From positions 17,753,465 to 17,817,464 of the forward strand of contig JACBWW010000020.1 of NCBI GenBank assembly GCA_020086605.1: DNA of 64,000 nt. Direction: 5' to 3'. A model generated the notes under the pieces. That model did no database searches. It was not told the origin of the DNA and saw only the letters and a program-made list of their open reading frames with translations. The stretch is from Lanius collurio (Eukaryota > Chordata > Aves > Passeriformes > Laniidae). The translations under genes were made by a program, and so were the position numbers. Of the stretch, positions 24,891 through 37,400 are shown one piece after another. Within the stretch, counting starts at the first letter, position 1. Each line of letters begins with the position of its first letter.

Positions 24891-25240
24891 ATATCACAGA
24901 GTTCCAAAATTGCAGCATGGCTGGGCTTGGAAGAGAGGTCACCTGATTCAACCGTCCTGCTCAAATAGCATCAGCCTTGAGCAGGCAGTCCAAAGCCATG
25001 TCCAGACAGCTTCTGAACATCAACAAGGAAGAAGACTATGCAACATTTCAGTGCTTGGTCACCCTCATAGTAAAAAAGGATTTCATAATATTCGTAGAGA
25101 ACCTCCAGCGTTTCATTTTGTGCCCACTGCCTCGGGTCCTGTCACGAGGCACCACTAGAAACACCTTCACTCTGTTTGCTTTATACCCTCCATTCAGGTA
25201 TTCATAAATATTGATTTAGTCTCCCCTGAGCCTTCCTTCA
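24891..25240 (-). mobile_element. CR1 LINE 3' fragment (reverse)
   Basis: The plus strand shows the reverse complement of a CR1 3' end: 'atcacagagttccaaaattg', 'catgtccagacagcttctgaac', 'cttggtcaccctcatagtaaaaaagga' and 'gtctcccctgagccttcctt'. It is 5'-truncated and diverged. Confidence 0.85.
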
Positions 25241-25382
25241 ATATAAACTTCAAATGAACATTTTCATGAAGTAAGAAATAGAAAAGCCATCAAAATCTAC
25301 CTTGAATAAGAGGCAAACCAAACACAGTAGCTGTTTATTAGAGATCTACAGCTGGCTTTTAAAACCACACAAGTTTATTGAC

Positions 25383-25800
25383 TGGAGCATCTCTTATGAG
25401 GAAAGGCTGAGGGAATGGGCCTGTTCAGCCTCAAGGGGAGAAAACTGAAAGGGGGACCTCATCAATGTCTTTAAGTATCTGCAGGGAGGATGTCAGAGGA
25501 TGGAGCCAGGTTCTTAGGAGGGCTGAGCAATAGCAGAAGAGGCAATGGGCAGAAACTGGCGCACAGAAAGTTCCAGTTGAATATGCGGAAGAGCTTTTTT
25601 ATTGTGCGGGTGACCGAGCACTGGAACAGATTGTCCAGAGAGGCTGTGGAGTCTCCCTCACGGGACGTACTCGGTAACTGTCTGGATGCAATCCTGTGCC
25701 CTGTGCTCTAGGATGACCCTGCTCCAGCAGGGGGTTGGATAAGATGACCCACTGTGGTCCCTCCCAGCCTGACCCATTCTGTGATTCTGTGGTTCTGCAG
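25383..25800 (+). mobile_element. CR1 LINE 3' fragment (forward)
   Basis: It begins 'ctggagcatctcttatgaggaaaggctgag', continues through 'gagcactggaacagattgtccagagaggctgtgg' and ends with the typical CR1 tail 'cattctgtgattctgtggttctg'. The last ORF2 codons read T-E-H-W-N-R-L-S-R-E-A-V. It is a 5'-truncated copy, opposite in orientation to the copy just to its left. Confidence 0.92.
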
Positions 25801-26088
25801 CTACCACCATTACAGCACAGAAATTGTAATGTATGACATAGTGAAATTATAGTAATTACTATAGTAATTCATAATAAATTGATTCTTTATTACAGTAATG
25901 TATTTAGAAACCATATTGTACCAGAAATGAGTGCTACACTAGAAGCAGAAATGTATTTTGCTCATAACAGTCAAATTAATTATGTAATCAATTAAAAATT
26001 CTGAACATTTTGATTCCAGCACTAAAATACAGTTTTCTTCTTTAATGGCATGCCATCTCCATGTAGGTGGCATGTACCCCATATGCAG

Positions 26089-26151
26089 ATCTTTCAGCTT
26101 TTCTTTTGGAGGAAGAATTCCAAAATCTCTCAATGTGTCATTCCATTCAGT
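26089..26151 (-). pseudogene. PDCL2: PDCL2 N-terminal exon relic
   Basis: The minus strand encodes T-E-W-N-D-T-L-R-D-F-G-I-L-P-P-K-E-K-L-K-D, matching the conserved N-terminus of PDCL2, a testis-expressed phosducin-like cochaperone with a thioredoxin-like fold. The D-F-G-I-L-P-P-K-E wording favours PDCL2 over PDCL3, which has K-G-I-L-P-P-K-E. The residues that should precede it (M-Q-D-P-N-E-D) are absent: upstream is TAAGTAAGGGG with no pyrimidine-rich acceptor. After K-D the frame departs from the family and there is only a weak donor (GTACAT). The remaining exons were not found in 20.7-26 kb. I infer a decayed gene, although diverged exons missed by eye are possible. Its place between the inferred CLOCK and NMU matches vertebrate synteny. 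Confidence 0.7.
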
Positions 26152-26159
26152 ACCCCTTA

Positions 26160-26580
26160 CTTAAGTCCCTCATGGCACTCAGCTTCCGCTGCTGCCTGTC
26201 CTGGGCAGCTCGGGGCTGGGGTCACCCTGGGTGCTGCCTGCATGGCTGCCTGGGGCACTGCCCCCCCTCACACAGGTTGAAGGGGGCGTGAGGGCAGCCC
26301 CGGCCACCCAGCCCATCCTTCATGGGTTACTGCTGAGAAAACTGATCCCACTAAAAACTATTCCAGAAGAAAAGGGAAAAAAAAAACAAACCCAAAAACC
26401 AACAAACAGAAGATTAACAAAATCCAAATGAACCAAATATCAAAGAGTGGTGGTGATTTGGGGTGACCAAAGCAGCCACCCTGCTCCCTGCCCTGCCCGT
26501 CAGCCATGGGCTGCTCACACCCTGCCTGCTGGAGTGGGAACTGTCAGCCCTGTGGTGTAAGGCACTTCTGGGAAAAGCTT
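26160..26580. other. GC-elevated non-coding block
   Basis: Two GC-rich pieces (26,165-26,330 and 26,455-26,575) rich in CTG/CCTG words flank an A-rich stretch of aaacaaaccc units. It abuts the PDCL2 relic and may be an inserted element, but I recognise no family. Confidence 0.35.
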
Positions 26581-26914
26581 AAACAAATAACCTAGTTTAA
26601 TACGATACAATATAAAAGGCATTTTGCAGCAGGCCCTGCACTAGTTCTGAGCAGGGGTCAAATGTAAATAGATCCTCTGTTCCCAAATAACCATGCCAGT
26701 TTGACTGCAGACACAGTGAACTGCAGAGCAAAAACAAGTGGGCAGGAAAAGGTCTTCTCAATCTGGCTTCCTCTGAGGCCATAATTTTTCTAGCTACCTT
26801 CTGAAGTTTCACTGCTCATCTAAAATTGCAGAAGCAGGAGTAGTAATGCTGAAGCCAATTCAAACCATGACTAGCCAATACAATGTTAAAAACTTTAGTC
26901 CACTGCTAAACTGA

Positions 26915-26978
26915 ACCATAGAAGCACCAGATGGTTTGGATTGGAAGGGACCTTAAAGATCATCTAGTTCTGAATGGT
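26915..26978 (-). mobile_element. CR1 LINE 3' terminal fragment (reverse)
   Basis: The plus strand has 'agatggtttggattggaagggaccttaaagatcatctagtt', the diagnostic reverse complement of the CR1 3' end. Confidence 0.88.
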
Positions 26979-27384
26979 TAGTTACTTTCAATATAATTAC
27001 AACCTCAACAACATCATTCAACACAATTCTGGTGTGAAAATAAACTTGGACAGAGAAGCTGGGAAGATCATGAGGCTAGCTTGTGCTTCTGAGTAGAGCT
27101 TCTTTCAGTCTCCATCAAAAGCAGTTGAGTTTTCAAGCAAATTTTAATCCCAGTTGCAATTAAGTCTTCCCCTGAATGAGACTAATAGTGCATCTGTGTT
27201 CTCAATAGCTAAAAATAGATGCCATTATATTTTAGTTGAATTAAAGTCAAGATATTTCTTCAAAATTGTTGCTATGGCCCAGCCCACTGTTGAATGCCAA
27301 TTAAACCCAGGGCCCTCCCGTGGGTAGCATTCCACACCCTCTGACTCTTGTTCATGTTCCTTTTATTAAGGGAAAAGGGATTCT

Positions 27385-27412
27385 CTTTTTTTTTTCTTTT
27401 TTTTTTTTTCTC
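27385..27412. repeat. T-rich tract
   Basis: Two T-runs separated by a C, in the region downstream of NMU. A minus-strand AATAAA (plus TTTATT at about 27,362-27,367) lies beside it, roughly 1 kb after the NMU stop, and is a candidate polyadenylation signal. Confidence 0.6.
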
Positions 27413-28388
27413 AGCCAGTGAAACACACAAATCACAATGGATTCTGGAAAAAATGTGGTAGTTTATACTGCAAATGTTCTCATTAAAACAACTCTCTGGA
27501 TGAGGGCCTTTACTTTGAAGGGAAAGTTTGCTTAACAGTGTTGTTGGAGGCAATGCCTGTTGCATGCAAACGCTCTTTTACATGAGGTTGTAAACATCAC
27601 AACACTAGGAAACAAATAATTTTAATATGCTTTTAATATAATCAAGAAAGTAAAGAACTTCTTAACAGAATCTGGTTTAAGAACATTTATGTTTGAGTGA
27701 TTTGTAATTGTACATTAATAACGAATAATTATTGTAAGGAAAACAGTATGTCCATGTACTCAGCATTCCTGCAGTTTTAGTTCTAAATTGGGAACCTAAA
27801 ATCCTGAAAAATAAGATAGAGCATTAGCTGTTGATATAACACTAAGTTGGATAAAACACTTAAAATATGATGGCAGTATAAAATACATTAGAAAAGAGAC
27901 CATGATAATATTGGACTGCATTTTTATATCTCTCCAAATTGTTGAATGCACCGAAATTGAATCCTGAAGTTTGCACTTACTTTCAGAGATTTTTATCTTT
28001 ATAAGATTAGGGAATTACCTTCAGGATGTCAGTTTGCTTCTCAGCATTCATTTGACAGGTAGTTGACTCAGTTCTTTCTTAGATATACTTATCAGCATCA
28101 GCACTTTCCAAATTGTTTACAAATGTGGGATATTTTCCATTTCTTGCTGCCTGAAACACCTCTGTGCTCTCTGTTCTGGGAACTGAGTACCTACAGCTTC
28201 TGTTCACTTAATCTATAGATAAGTGTTGTTTAACACATCTGAAAGAAGTTTGTGGGCAGAAATCTAAGTTGATTACACAATAAAAGGTTTTCTGAGACAA
28301 CTTCTCAACAAAAATATTGTGGTCTATTTGGATAAAAATGAACTAATTACATGTAGATCATGTTTAAAAGTATTAAATAAATACCTCC

Positions 28389-28424
28389 TTAGCGAAAATC
28401 CACTGATCTCCTTCCATTACGTGG
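28389..28424 (-). CDS. NMU: NMU exon 9 (amidated C-terminus and stop)
   Basis: After acceptor aatatttgtctttcag the exon reads [11 protein letters not shown] and TAA (28,391-28,389). P-R-N is the receptor-activating end, G the amide donor and R-R the convertase site. Human ends P-R-N-G-R-R-S-A-G-F-I. The 3' UTR continues leftward; its end is not determined. Confidence 0.96.
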   Translation of the reverse strand, partial: PRNGRRSVDFR

Positions 28425-31400
28425 CTGAAAGACAAATATTTAATAAGTGCTCTGTAAAACTGACAGAATTTAGTAACAAGGCCCCAAAACAACTGGATGT
28501 GTATAGAAGTAGGTACATTTCTCAATAGTGTCATTGTGATTATCATCAAAGATAGACCTGACATAAGTTATTTTTTAATCTATATCTACCTCTGGAGGAG
28601 AATTATACACTACAATTTACTCCGTATAAACTGAAGAAAGAATTGTCTATCTTGTATGATTTTTTAAGGGGGAGAAAGCCACAAGCAGTCACTTCAAGAG
28701 ATCATTAATGCTTATTCTTTTTGCATTTTCTTAAAATGTGCTGATTGTTGTTATTATTGCATAATAAGTGTTTGTTGCTATTAAACAGATACATGTCTTT
28801 TTAGACTGTGTTCTTTGATATGGGCATATTTTCTCCCTTTTCACTGTGGTGTTTTTCAGAAATATTTTGCACTAGTGTGGGACTTGATACAACTTCTACT
28901 GAAGTTGAAAAAAGTTTGTTCCTGGGCTTATAAGGATTTGCCTTTTACTCTGGAAGCATGAATGCACCAATGTTAATTTTACCCATAACTTTGGCCTGTC
29001 ATAACAAGCCTAAGGATCCAAGCCTGATACATAAGAAATGTAACCATACCAACTTGTGGTCTTTTCATTAGAATTATAGAATAACTTAGGCTGCGAACAA
29101 GGCATTTAAGATCATCGATAGAACCCTAGCCACATTCTTATTTAAAGCCATTAGCCACTTTCTTATTTAAGTAGAAATACTAACCAAAATCAAGAGAACT
29201 ATTAAAAAATCTGTCTTTCCATCTTCTCAATTTTGCTAAAGTGAAGTAAAAAGGCTCTATGGCATAAAAGATGGACACAGTAGATTCAGTCTCATGAGAA
29301 TTTCTGTATCTAGTTTCTTACCTTGCTGGTCAAAACACAAGGAAAATTGCGAGGTCAGACCTAGCAGTGCGTAAGCATGGAATCATATTTATATCATGTG
29401 CAAACATACCCTGTTAAACAATGCTTTATGAAGATTTTCCAAAATGCCATATTTTCTAGAACTTTCTTTCACAATTAGATATGAAATAATCAATGATGTC
29501 TTAGGGCATAGCATGGTATCATGTAGACACAAAACTAGGAACATGATTAAAAAAAATTCCTACTATGCCTTTATTTTAATTCAAGAAAATGTCAGGAGCG
29601 GACCTGGAGAAGCCCTGTAGGGTGGAATGTGCTTACTGAAAAAAGTTTTCCTCAATCACTGTAATTCTTTCTGTAATTCAGTGGTTTCTCTACTTTTCTT
29701 TTTTTTTTTTTAACTCTCACCAGAAAACAAAAATAAAAAATTAAAACAAACCATACCCTGTAAAAAAAGTAGCCTCTACTTTGAATCACTCCAGGTCCTT
29801 GAAGTTCTTCCTGAAAAAAAAAGTATTTTAAATTATATCTGCAGCTTTAAATTACTACATGCAAGAGAGATAGTTTATGTACACATAAAATGTAATTCTT
29901 CAGAACTACATACAGTCTTATTCCTTAAATGCTTTATGTGCATTTCTCCTTATGTCAGTGACAAGAAGTTTATGTTATCATGTAGAAATAGCAGAAAGCA
30001 TATGAATGGAGCTGAATTCCACCTGAAGTTTTAGCTCAGGTTAGATCACTTTAGAATGGTACTAGAAATGATGAGCAGCCTTTTGCCTCTGATTTTCCAG
30101 GTTTGATTACCCTGGCACAACCAGGGTCTTCGTGGTGGTGGAGTCTCTACAGATAGAGTTGCTTTTTGCATCTTGCAGGACACCAACAATGCAAAGCTTA
30201 AATATCAGAAATACTTGGGCTGCTCCCAGGAATGAGATCCCAGACTGTTCCCAAAGGTGTACCATAACCACTCTTCTCACATTAACTCCCAAAGAGCAGT
30301 GCTTATGATAGTCTGTCCTGTCTGTGCTGCACATAGGGTGAAACAACTGTCTGGTGGTCCATACAGCAAGGAGGGTAACAAATGATGAAGAAAATTGAAA
30401 TTCCATTTAAGTGTAACAAGTACAAAACATGAAGCATCCAGTTGCTTTAATGAGACCTTCATGATTAGAGAACACATTAGCTCAATCACAGTATTTTATT
30501 TGCTTCTGTTAGTATGAGATGGGAGTGATGTATCTGTCCTGCAGGTGGAGAGACAGTCAATTTGAGAAACAAAACAGTCTCAGTGTTGTGCTTACCAGAG
30601 CATAAAATGTAGATGTCTTTTATTTAGCAATAAGGGTATTTCTCAACTAAAAACTGGGATGCTGCGATCTCTTGGGTGAATATCATAAGGTGAAGTGTCA
30701 TCGAAAGGAATCACTTCATGTTCTGTTCTTACACTGTGAGAAGTGTGTAAAACAGAATGACTCCCATCATTTCCAAACTACAGAAGTAGATTCAATCCAG
30801 GGAAGCTTTGAAAGGAAGTAGGGTTTAACCCATACATAATTTTTGAGCCTTGATTTTAATTCTGACTTAGGTTCACCACATATAGCATTATATTCAGTTT
30901 CTTGCTGTGTGTGAAACATATGTATGATCTTTATTTCTATTTTTCTTCTAATTTTAGCTTTACCTGGATTTGAAATACCCATCTTAGATTAATAACCTGG
31001 TCACTACTATAATTTTTATATTTCAAAAGGACAAAAATTTTCCTGTACGTTGTCTTTTAAGTGTATTATGGTATTCATGTCATTTTTTCTACTTTTTCTA
31101 TTCAATGTGTGAACAATGTGTGAAAACAGGAACAAAACAGGCAGCTGTTGCAAGATTAAGAAATTCATGTAGAACATAAAAAGAATTAAGAGTACAATTA
31201 CTAGTGAGAAATTGTGATTTATGTTAATATGCTATTTTCCTCTTACAGCCAGACACTTCTTAAAGATTAAATAGTGTTCTTGTTTGAGTTCATGTCAGAA
31301 GTTTGATACTAGAAAACAGCTGAGGCTAAGAATGTCTTTTTTGTAACACCCACCTTCTAAACTTCCAAGGGTTTGGAGATGTTATAAAGAAATAAATACC

Positions 31401-34400
31401 TGCCATAATAAATACTCATGTATATTCACAAACCTGCATGGATATATGTACACAGAAGAATATGTATTCATGAAGATGTATGATTACTTAGAGTTTTATT
31501 TTAATGCCTGCCCCTTAGAAGGTATTTTTCTCAGTCTCTTAGATTGACTGCCCAGAAAATGCTCTAGTTGTCTTTCAAATACCATATCCTACCAGGCAAG
31601 CTGTAGCTCAAGAGAAGTCAAAGCTGTGAAAAAATCTGGTGTTGTTCCAAACTGGAAATAAAGAATGAATTTAATACAGCATCTTTCCTCATTCACTCAT
31701 CCACCTTTTCAATTCCTTATCTAGTCAGGGAGAGAGGTGGATGTGTTTATGCACAGCAGGTTCTGTTTTTCATCCCAATATGAGGAAGAAAAAAGATCAG
31801 CAGCAAGATAGCCCTCCCTGAAGCACATTCTGGGACACCAACCAAAATATGTAAGCAGAAAGGTCTACAAGGGCATTTTTAGAAAAGCTATTTAGCCACC
31901 AAGTGTGAGACCACAAGCATGCAGAGTTTAAGTTTACATACGTCCAGTTTGTTTCTCTTCAGTCTTCTCTCATTAAGCTGAGGAACGAGTTGCAGTAAAG
32001 GATGCAGGACAGACGACTGAGAGGACACGAACACACACGCATGAGCAACAGTGAAATTTAGCCCTGATGATGCAAAAGAAGTCTCTTTCTGCAATATTGG
32101 CTTATGGATCAAACATGCACTGAAAAAGGACTGAAGATGTTAATCGAGAAACTTGGGGTTTTTTAACATTTTGACTTGTAAACAAACAGGTATCAACATT
32201 TATATTTACACTACACAGAGTGGTGGAGGGAAAACTATGCATCCTACCTTAACTAATTGAAGGTTCAGAACCATTTACACACTCCTGGAATTACTCAGAC
32301 TTTGATGAGTCTCTATGAGTGGTACTGAGAATATTTCCATACAGTATTCCTACTAACACTTCTACAATTTTCTACTATGGAAATTAGCAGCTTCAACCTC
32401 TGCTGTACTGAAAAGTTCATTTTACTTCAAAATAAATGGCAATGAAAAAAATTGGGTTTTTTGCTAGAGAAAAGTGTACAGTAGAAATCCATTCTCAAGT
32501 GACATTTGTAGCCGTGGCTCTGGTCACTCTATCTTCAATCATGAAATTCCTTGTTCAACAAGATTTTAAGCTTGTAGATAGCCTAGTTAAGTGCAGTGGC
32601 ATTGTGTGCAGCCTAAGTGCTCACCCTGGAAAAACATAACCATGTGGGATTTTGGAAAGAGGTCCACAGGGAGAAATAAAGAATAAAAACCTGTGTTCCG
32701 TTAACCAATCTAAACCTTCAACTCATATAAATGTAATTTAAAAAATAATGCATTTTTGATACAATACTTCTTACAAAAGTAATGCAATTAAGAGAATTGT
32801 AATATATGGAGTAACCAGAGTTACCAGAGTATTATTGTACTTAATAGGTAAAAAGAAGTTGCCTATTTGTAGTCAATTTTGTGCTATTTGCCTAAGGTAG
32901 GCAAGCATAATATGTAAAAAAAGTAGGAGTCTGATGTGAGTGAAGGAGTTAATGGATATCTGAGCTGTCCACTTGGGCTCTGTCCTGCAGCCGGTGGAGA
33001 GAGTTTACAAAGCTGAGGAACGATGGATCTCACCTAAATTAGTATCTCTGAAAATGGCTAGAAAACAATCATCTGAACAGCTAAACCAAAAGAAGTGAGA
33101 AAGTGGTAATCTCTGAGGGCAGTGGCAAATGTATTCAGGATGGTGATGAAGTGGGATGCAGTAACCTTTTAAGCAGGGGCAGCAGCAGAAATAGCTCATT
33201 TCACTGTGCCTGAGTTACCATTAAAACCTCCAAAGAAGCTCTAGCATGAAAACATTGACCCCAATATGAACGATACCACTTTCTAGGAAATACCCCACAT
33301 ATTTCTGGAGAAATGTAAAGAACAAGGCAAAAATGGACATTGGCACATAAGAATGATTATCAAGAAACAAGAAAATATGAATATGCTTAACTTTCTTGAA
33401 ATCCTATGGTGCCTAGATGCACACAGATAACACAGTATGTTTGCACTTCAAAAGCGAGAATGGATCACATGTACTTGACTTGTTGGTTTTTGACAATGCT
33501 TTTAGAGCAACAATTCTTTGCCATGGTTAAAACTATATTTTTCATTCAAAATATAATCTAAAATCCAAGTGAGACTTAAATACTATTTTGCCTGCTACAT
33601 ATTTATGACATGTGCAAATGAATTCATATAGTTTAATTAATAATGAATAAAAATGCTTTAAGAGTATCTAATAGCTATGGTTGCGTTTTCAACTTCTGTA
33701 AGTCCACATTGTTTCACTGCCTGTGCTGTGTTCCAAAACCTGAAAGAAGTATTTGATCTCACTCTTAAAATTTGAAACTACAAGATTAAGATTCAGTTGG
33801 GATTCCATGAATGTTTGGATGAGTTTGTTGGATTTTTTTTCCACACCAGTACAGTACTGATGATCCTCTCCCATATTATTATGTACTTTAAACATGTAAC
33901 TCCCAGTCCTGAGCTTGCCATACAGTTGGAGAGACGACTGCAAAAAGGAACATTGCCTTGGTTTTATATACAAGCACACAGGTACTCACTCACAAGGAGG
34001 TGCTAAGCCACTTACCATGATGTCTGAGTTGCCCGAGTCATGAGTCTTAGAATAATGAAATAAGAACTGTTTGAAAAAATTAAAAGGGGGTTTTACTACA
34101 AAACAGGGCAAGAGTGCTGTGATTTTCTTGCCTTTTTTTGGTGTGATTGTAGGACATATGTAGACATCTTACCCTTTTGGTGTTGTCTTTCTCATCTAAA
34201 CCCTGTGGGAATAATAGTTGGTAGAGAGGCTTTTATTCATTAAAATAAAAAGCACAATGGATAATTTTGATTACATACATCATCTTTTAAGCACTGGGTT
34301 GAAATACTCTTCCTTGGCAGATGTATTATATGTCTTTGTTTATTGATGTAACTAATAATTTCAAACTCTGCAGAGAGCATTGATTAGTCTGCCCTAGAAG

Positions 34401-37400
34401 AGTTAGATGTGTTTAGCAGATGTTCCCTTGTACATCCCCAAACTCTCCTAAGTAAATATATTTGTCTATTGAGAATTCATTGTTTTTCTAATCTAGAGGA
34501 ATAAAAATTCCCAACACCTTGCACCCAGCCTGGAGGTTATTTTCTGAACATTGATGTATCCCCTGCTGTCTTTACATGGTGTTACATTCTGACACGTAGC
34601 ATTTCAGAGTAAAAACAGACAGAAATACTTCCAGCACTGAATGACACTTTTCATACTGAGTCCTCAGAATTCATTGTAGACACAGTGAGAGATCAGGCTT
34701 CAAAAATGCTAAGCAGTCTTTTATGTGTGTTACCTGTGGTTTCTGGAGAAATCCCATGACCAAAAAACAAAGTTCTTCCAATGTACTGGACACCTAATGC
34801 AAAGAAAACGGGAACTCAGCTATCACACTTGCAATTCTACTACATATAACAGTTTCAGAATAATAGAGTTACCTCTGTCTGACTCACCCGAGGTTGAGAA
34901 TCTGTGGACAGGTAAGCAGAACATGCATCGTCTATCTGTAAGAGTTCACACACTTTTTTAGGAAGTCAGAGTAATAAAAACAAGTGAAATACGCATATTT
35001 TCAGAAAAAGGTAAGTGCAGCTAATGGCATGGCAAGCTTGCCCATTGTAAGGCATCCTCATAGGTCCATTCATTAAATACTTTGCATTCAAAGGTGGAAG
35101 GAACTTAATCACATAAAAAAGAAAACAACAGCAACAAACTTATACTTGCTTGATCTGAACAAATATAAATATCTGTGACCTTTATTCCCTTACTGACCAC
35201 ATACTCCTCTTAACTGCAAACTTCTCAGACTAAGTCATATTTTAAGTATGGTTGTAAGCATCCGGGGCATGAACTATGAACTTGAATTTCTCCTGTAATA
35301 TCTTTGAATTGTACAAAACTGTGAAGAAAATGACAAAACTAAGGCAAGGGATTCAAGGATCAATCCTCAAACACAACTCCTTCAATTGGATTACAGCATC
35401 CCTGCAGGTGTGACACATGCATCCCTCGAGTGACTATGATATGTGCTGGCACATCTCATGCACACCAGTCAATTTGCACCAGCATTTTCCTAAACACTGT
35501 GTGAAACACCACTACTCTTTGTCTTCACCAGTCTTTTCAAAGTTGTCTTCATTCAGTGCTGTCATAGTCTTGTCTTGGAAGAAGTACTGAACAAGTGGTT
35601 CCTACCCATCCTCTCCCTATGGTTCATAACCTTGTATTAACTACATCTTCCTTCTGTTGTCTCTTTTCCAAGATAAGAGAATACTGTAATACTGACTAAT
35701 TTTAGAGCAGTTATATTTTAGAAGGGATAAGAAATGGAATAGAAGGTATTTGAGTTCACAGAAATAATATTACCAGTGCTGAATGTTCTGAGTATTCTGT
35801 AAGGAAAAGTCTCCAACACTGCAACTGAAGTTGCACAGTGTAATAATGATGACAAAAATCAATGTAAAATTTTATTAAATAACTTTAAAGTTATATCAAT
35901 AATAACCTCCATCAAAAAATATCTTTGCCACTCATGTTGTTCACAGGCTGCATAAAAACAGTGGTTTGGTTTGGTTTTCTTTTAACAGAGCAGGTAATGC
36001 AATTGTTCTTACAATTTTACTATAGATAAAAACCCTAAATTAGCAATGAAAATATTACAGGAAAAAAGAAAAAAATAATGCATATCTGAACACTTCAGGA
36101 CAGGAGATAATCCATTTCTCCAGAGACAATCTATGAGAAAGCATTAGCAGAAATATTGGGAAAACTAATAGCTCACAGAATTCCCTTTTCAAATAGGTTT
36201 TGTTGGTAACACGCCCTCTCTCCTCCTCTTCCTTCCTCTTGCTTGTGTTTGAGTGTATCAGTTCAGCTTCACTACTTTCAGATTAAGAAAGCATAGAGGA
36301 AGAAGACAGCAATGAATGAGATAAAATTAGGCTGAAGTAATTTTGGAAGCTTATGTTAAAAAGAGTGTTGTTTCCTCTCGGGGTTTGTTTGTGTTTAGGT
36401 TTTATTTGTTTATTTACTTAACTCAGAGAACTACCATAACTGAGTAGCAGAACAAGCCGGAGACTGCTTTGTGTTCAGTGCAATGATAGCTTTCAGCTAA
36501 AACTTCCACATAAAAAGCAAGGATCGAGGGAAAGACACAATTTCTATTAATTCCTTTTAAAAAAATTAATTGTTTCTGTCTTTTATGAATCTTCTGCCAA
36601 ATTTTCTCTCCTGTCTCAGAAGTGTGGCCTAAGAGTAGAAGATTTCAAGTTGCTTTGTGCTGGTTAAATAACATAAAGAAACAAAAAGAAGTAAGAGAGA
36701 AGTAAAGAAACAAAATACTTATTTACGAAGTTCTCATATTTATAAACTCAGAGCCATTCCTGGAACATACAAGGTTTATTTAGAGGCAGGGTTTCTCCTG
36801 AACTATCTACTAGTAAAGTAGCAAAGAGGGAAGAATTATTATTTATACTTTAAGAAACTCCAGTGAACAAGTATGAGTGCGTCATTAGGTTGATTTAGGG
36901 TATGTAACTATATATCTAATTCTCTTTCCTTAGACCATTTCCAGTTAAGCATAATTCTAGTTATAATGTTAACTGTTATATCGCTTCTAGTATGAAATTT
37001 TACAAAATTGAGTATCTTATGCGTAATATTTTCTTCACTGAAATCAACAGGATTTTTGTCTTGGTTTCCAGTCACCCCAGGGACAAATCTTGCAGCTAGC
37101 GAATCTTATCATGCAGAAATGTACAAAACAATTTTTTAATCCAGAATGTAAATAACTAATTTTCAAAAATTCCTTACAATTATCAGGATCATACTTCCCA
37201 AGAGACCATTTTTTTCCTGGGAGATAAATGTCACTGGGGCTCGTTCAAGTGCCAGCCTGGAAATAGGTTAGGTTTTGAGTCACCATCTCCAATATGAACT
37301 ATGGGGAGATGACAATAAGCAGAATGTCTCCTGTAATGGTCTCAATCAGAAGAAATTTACTCTCTGCATCTGTCCCCCCTGGTGAGTCACTATCTTTCCA

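Noticed and set aside
33040..33060. 14-nt splice-flanked microexon reading D-T-N-L in an NMU intron
   Set aside because: Both flanking NMU exons are phase 0 and join directly; a 14-nt insertion would break the frame.
35510..35590. Minus-strand open segment [16 protein letters not shown] in an NMU intron
   Set aside because: The acceptor lacks a pyrimidine tract, phases do not fit NMU and the frame stops soon after.
35776..35800. 23-nt segment with a strong acceptor, considered for NMU exon 3
   Set aside because: Length is not a multiple of three while neighbouring exons are phase 0, and the peptide does not match.
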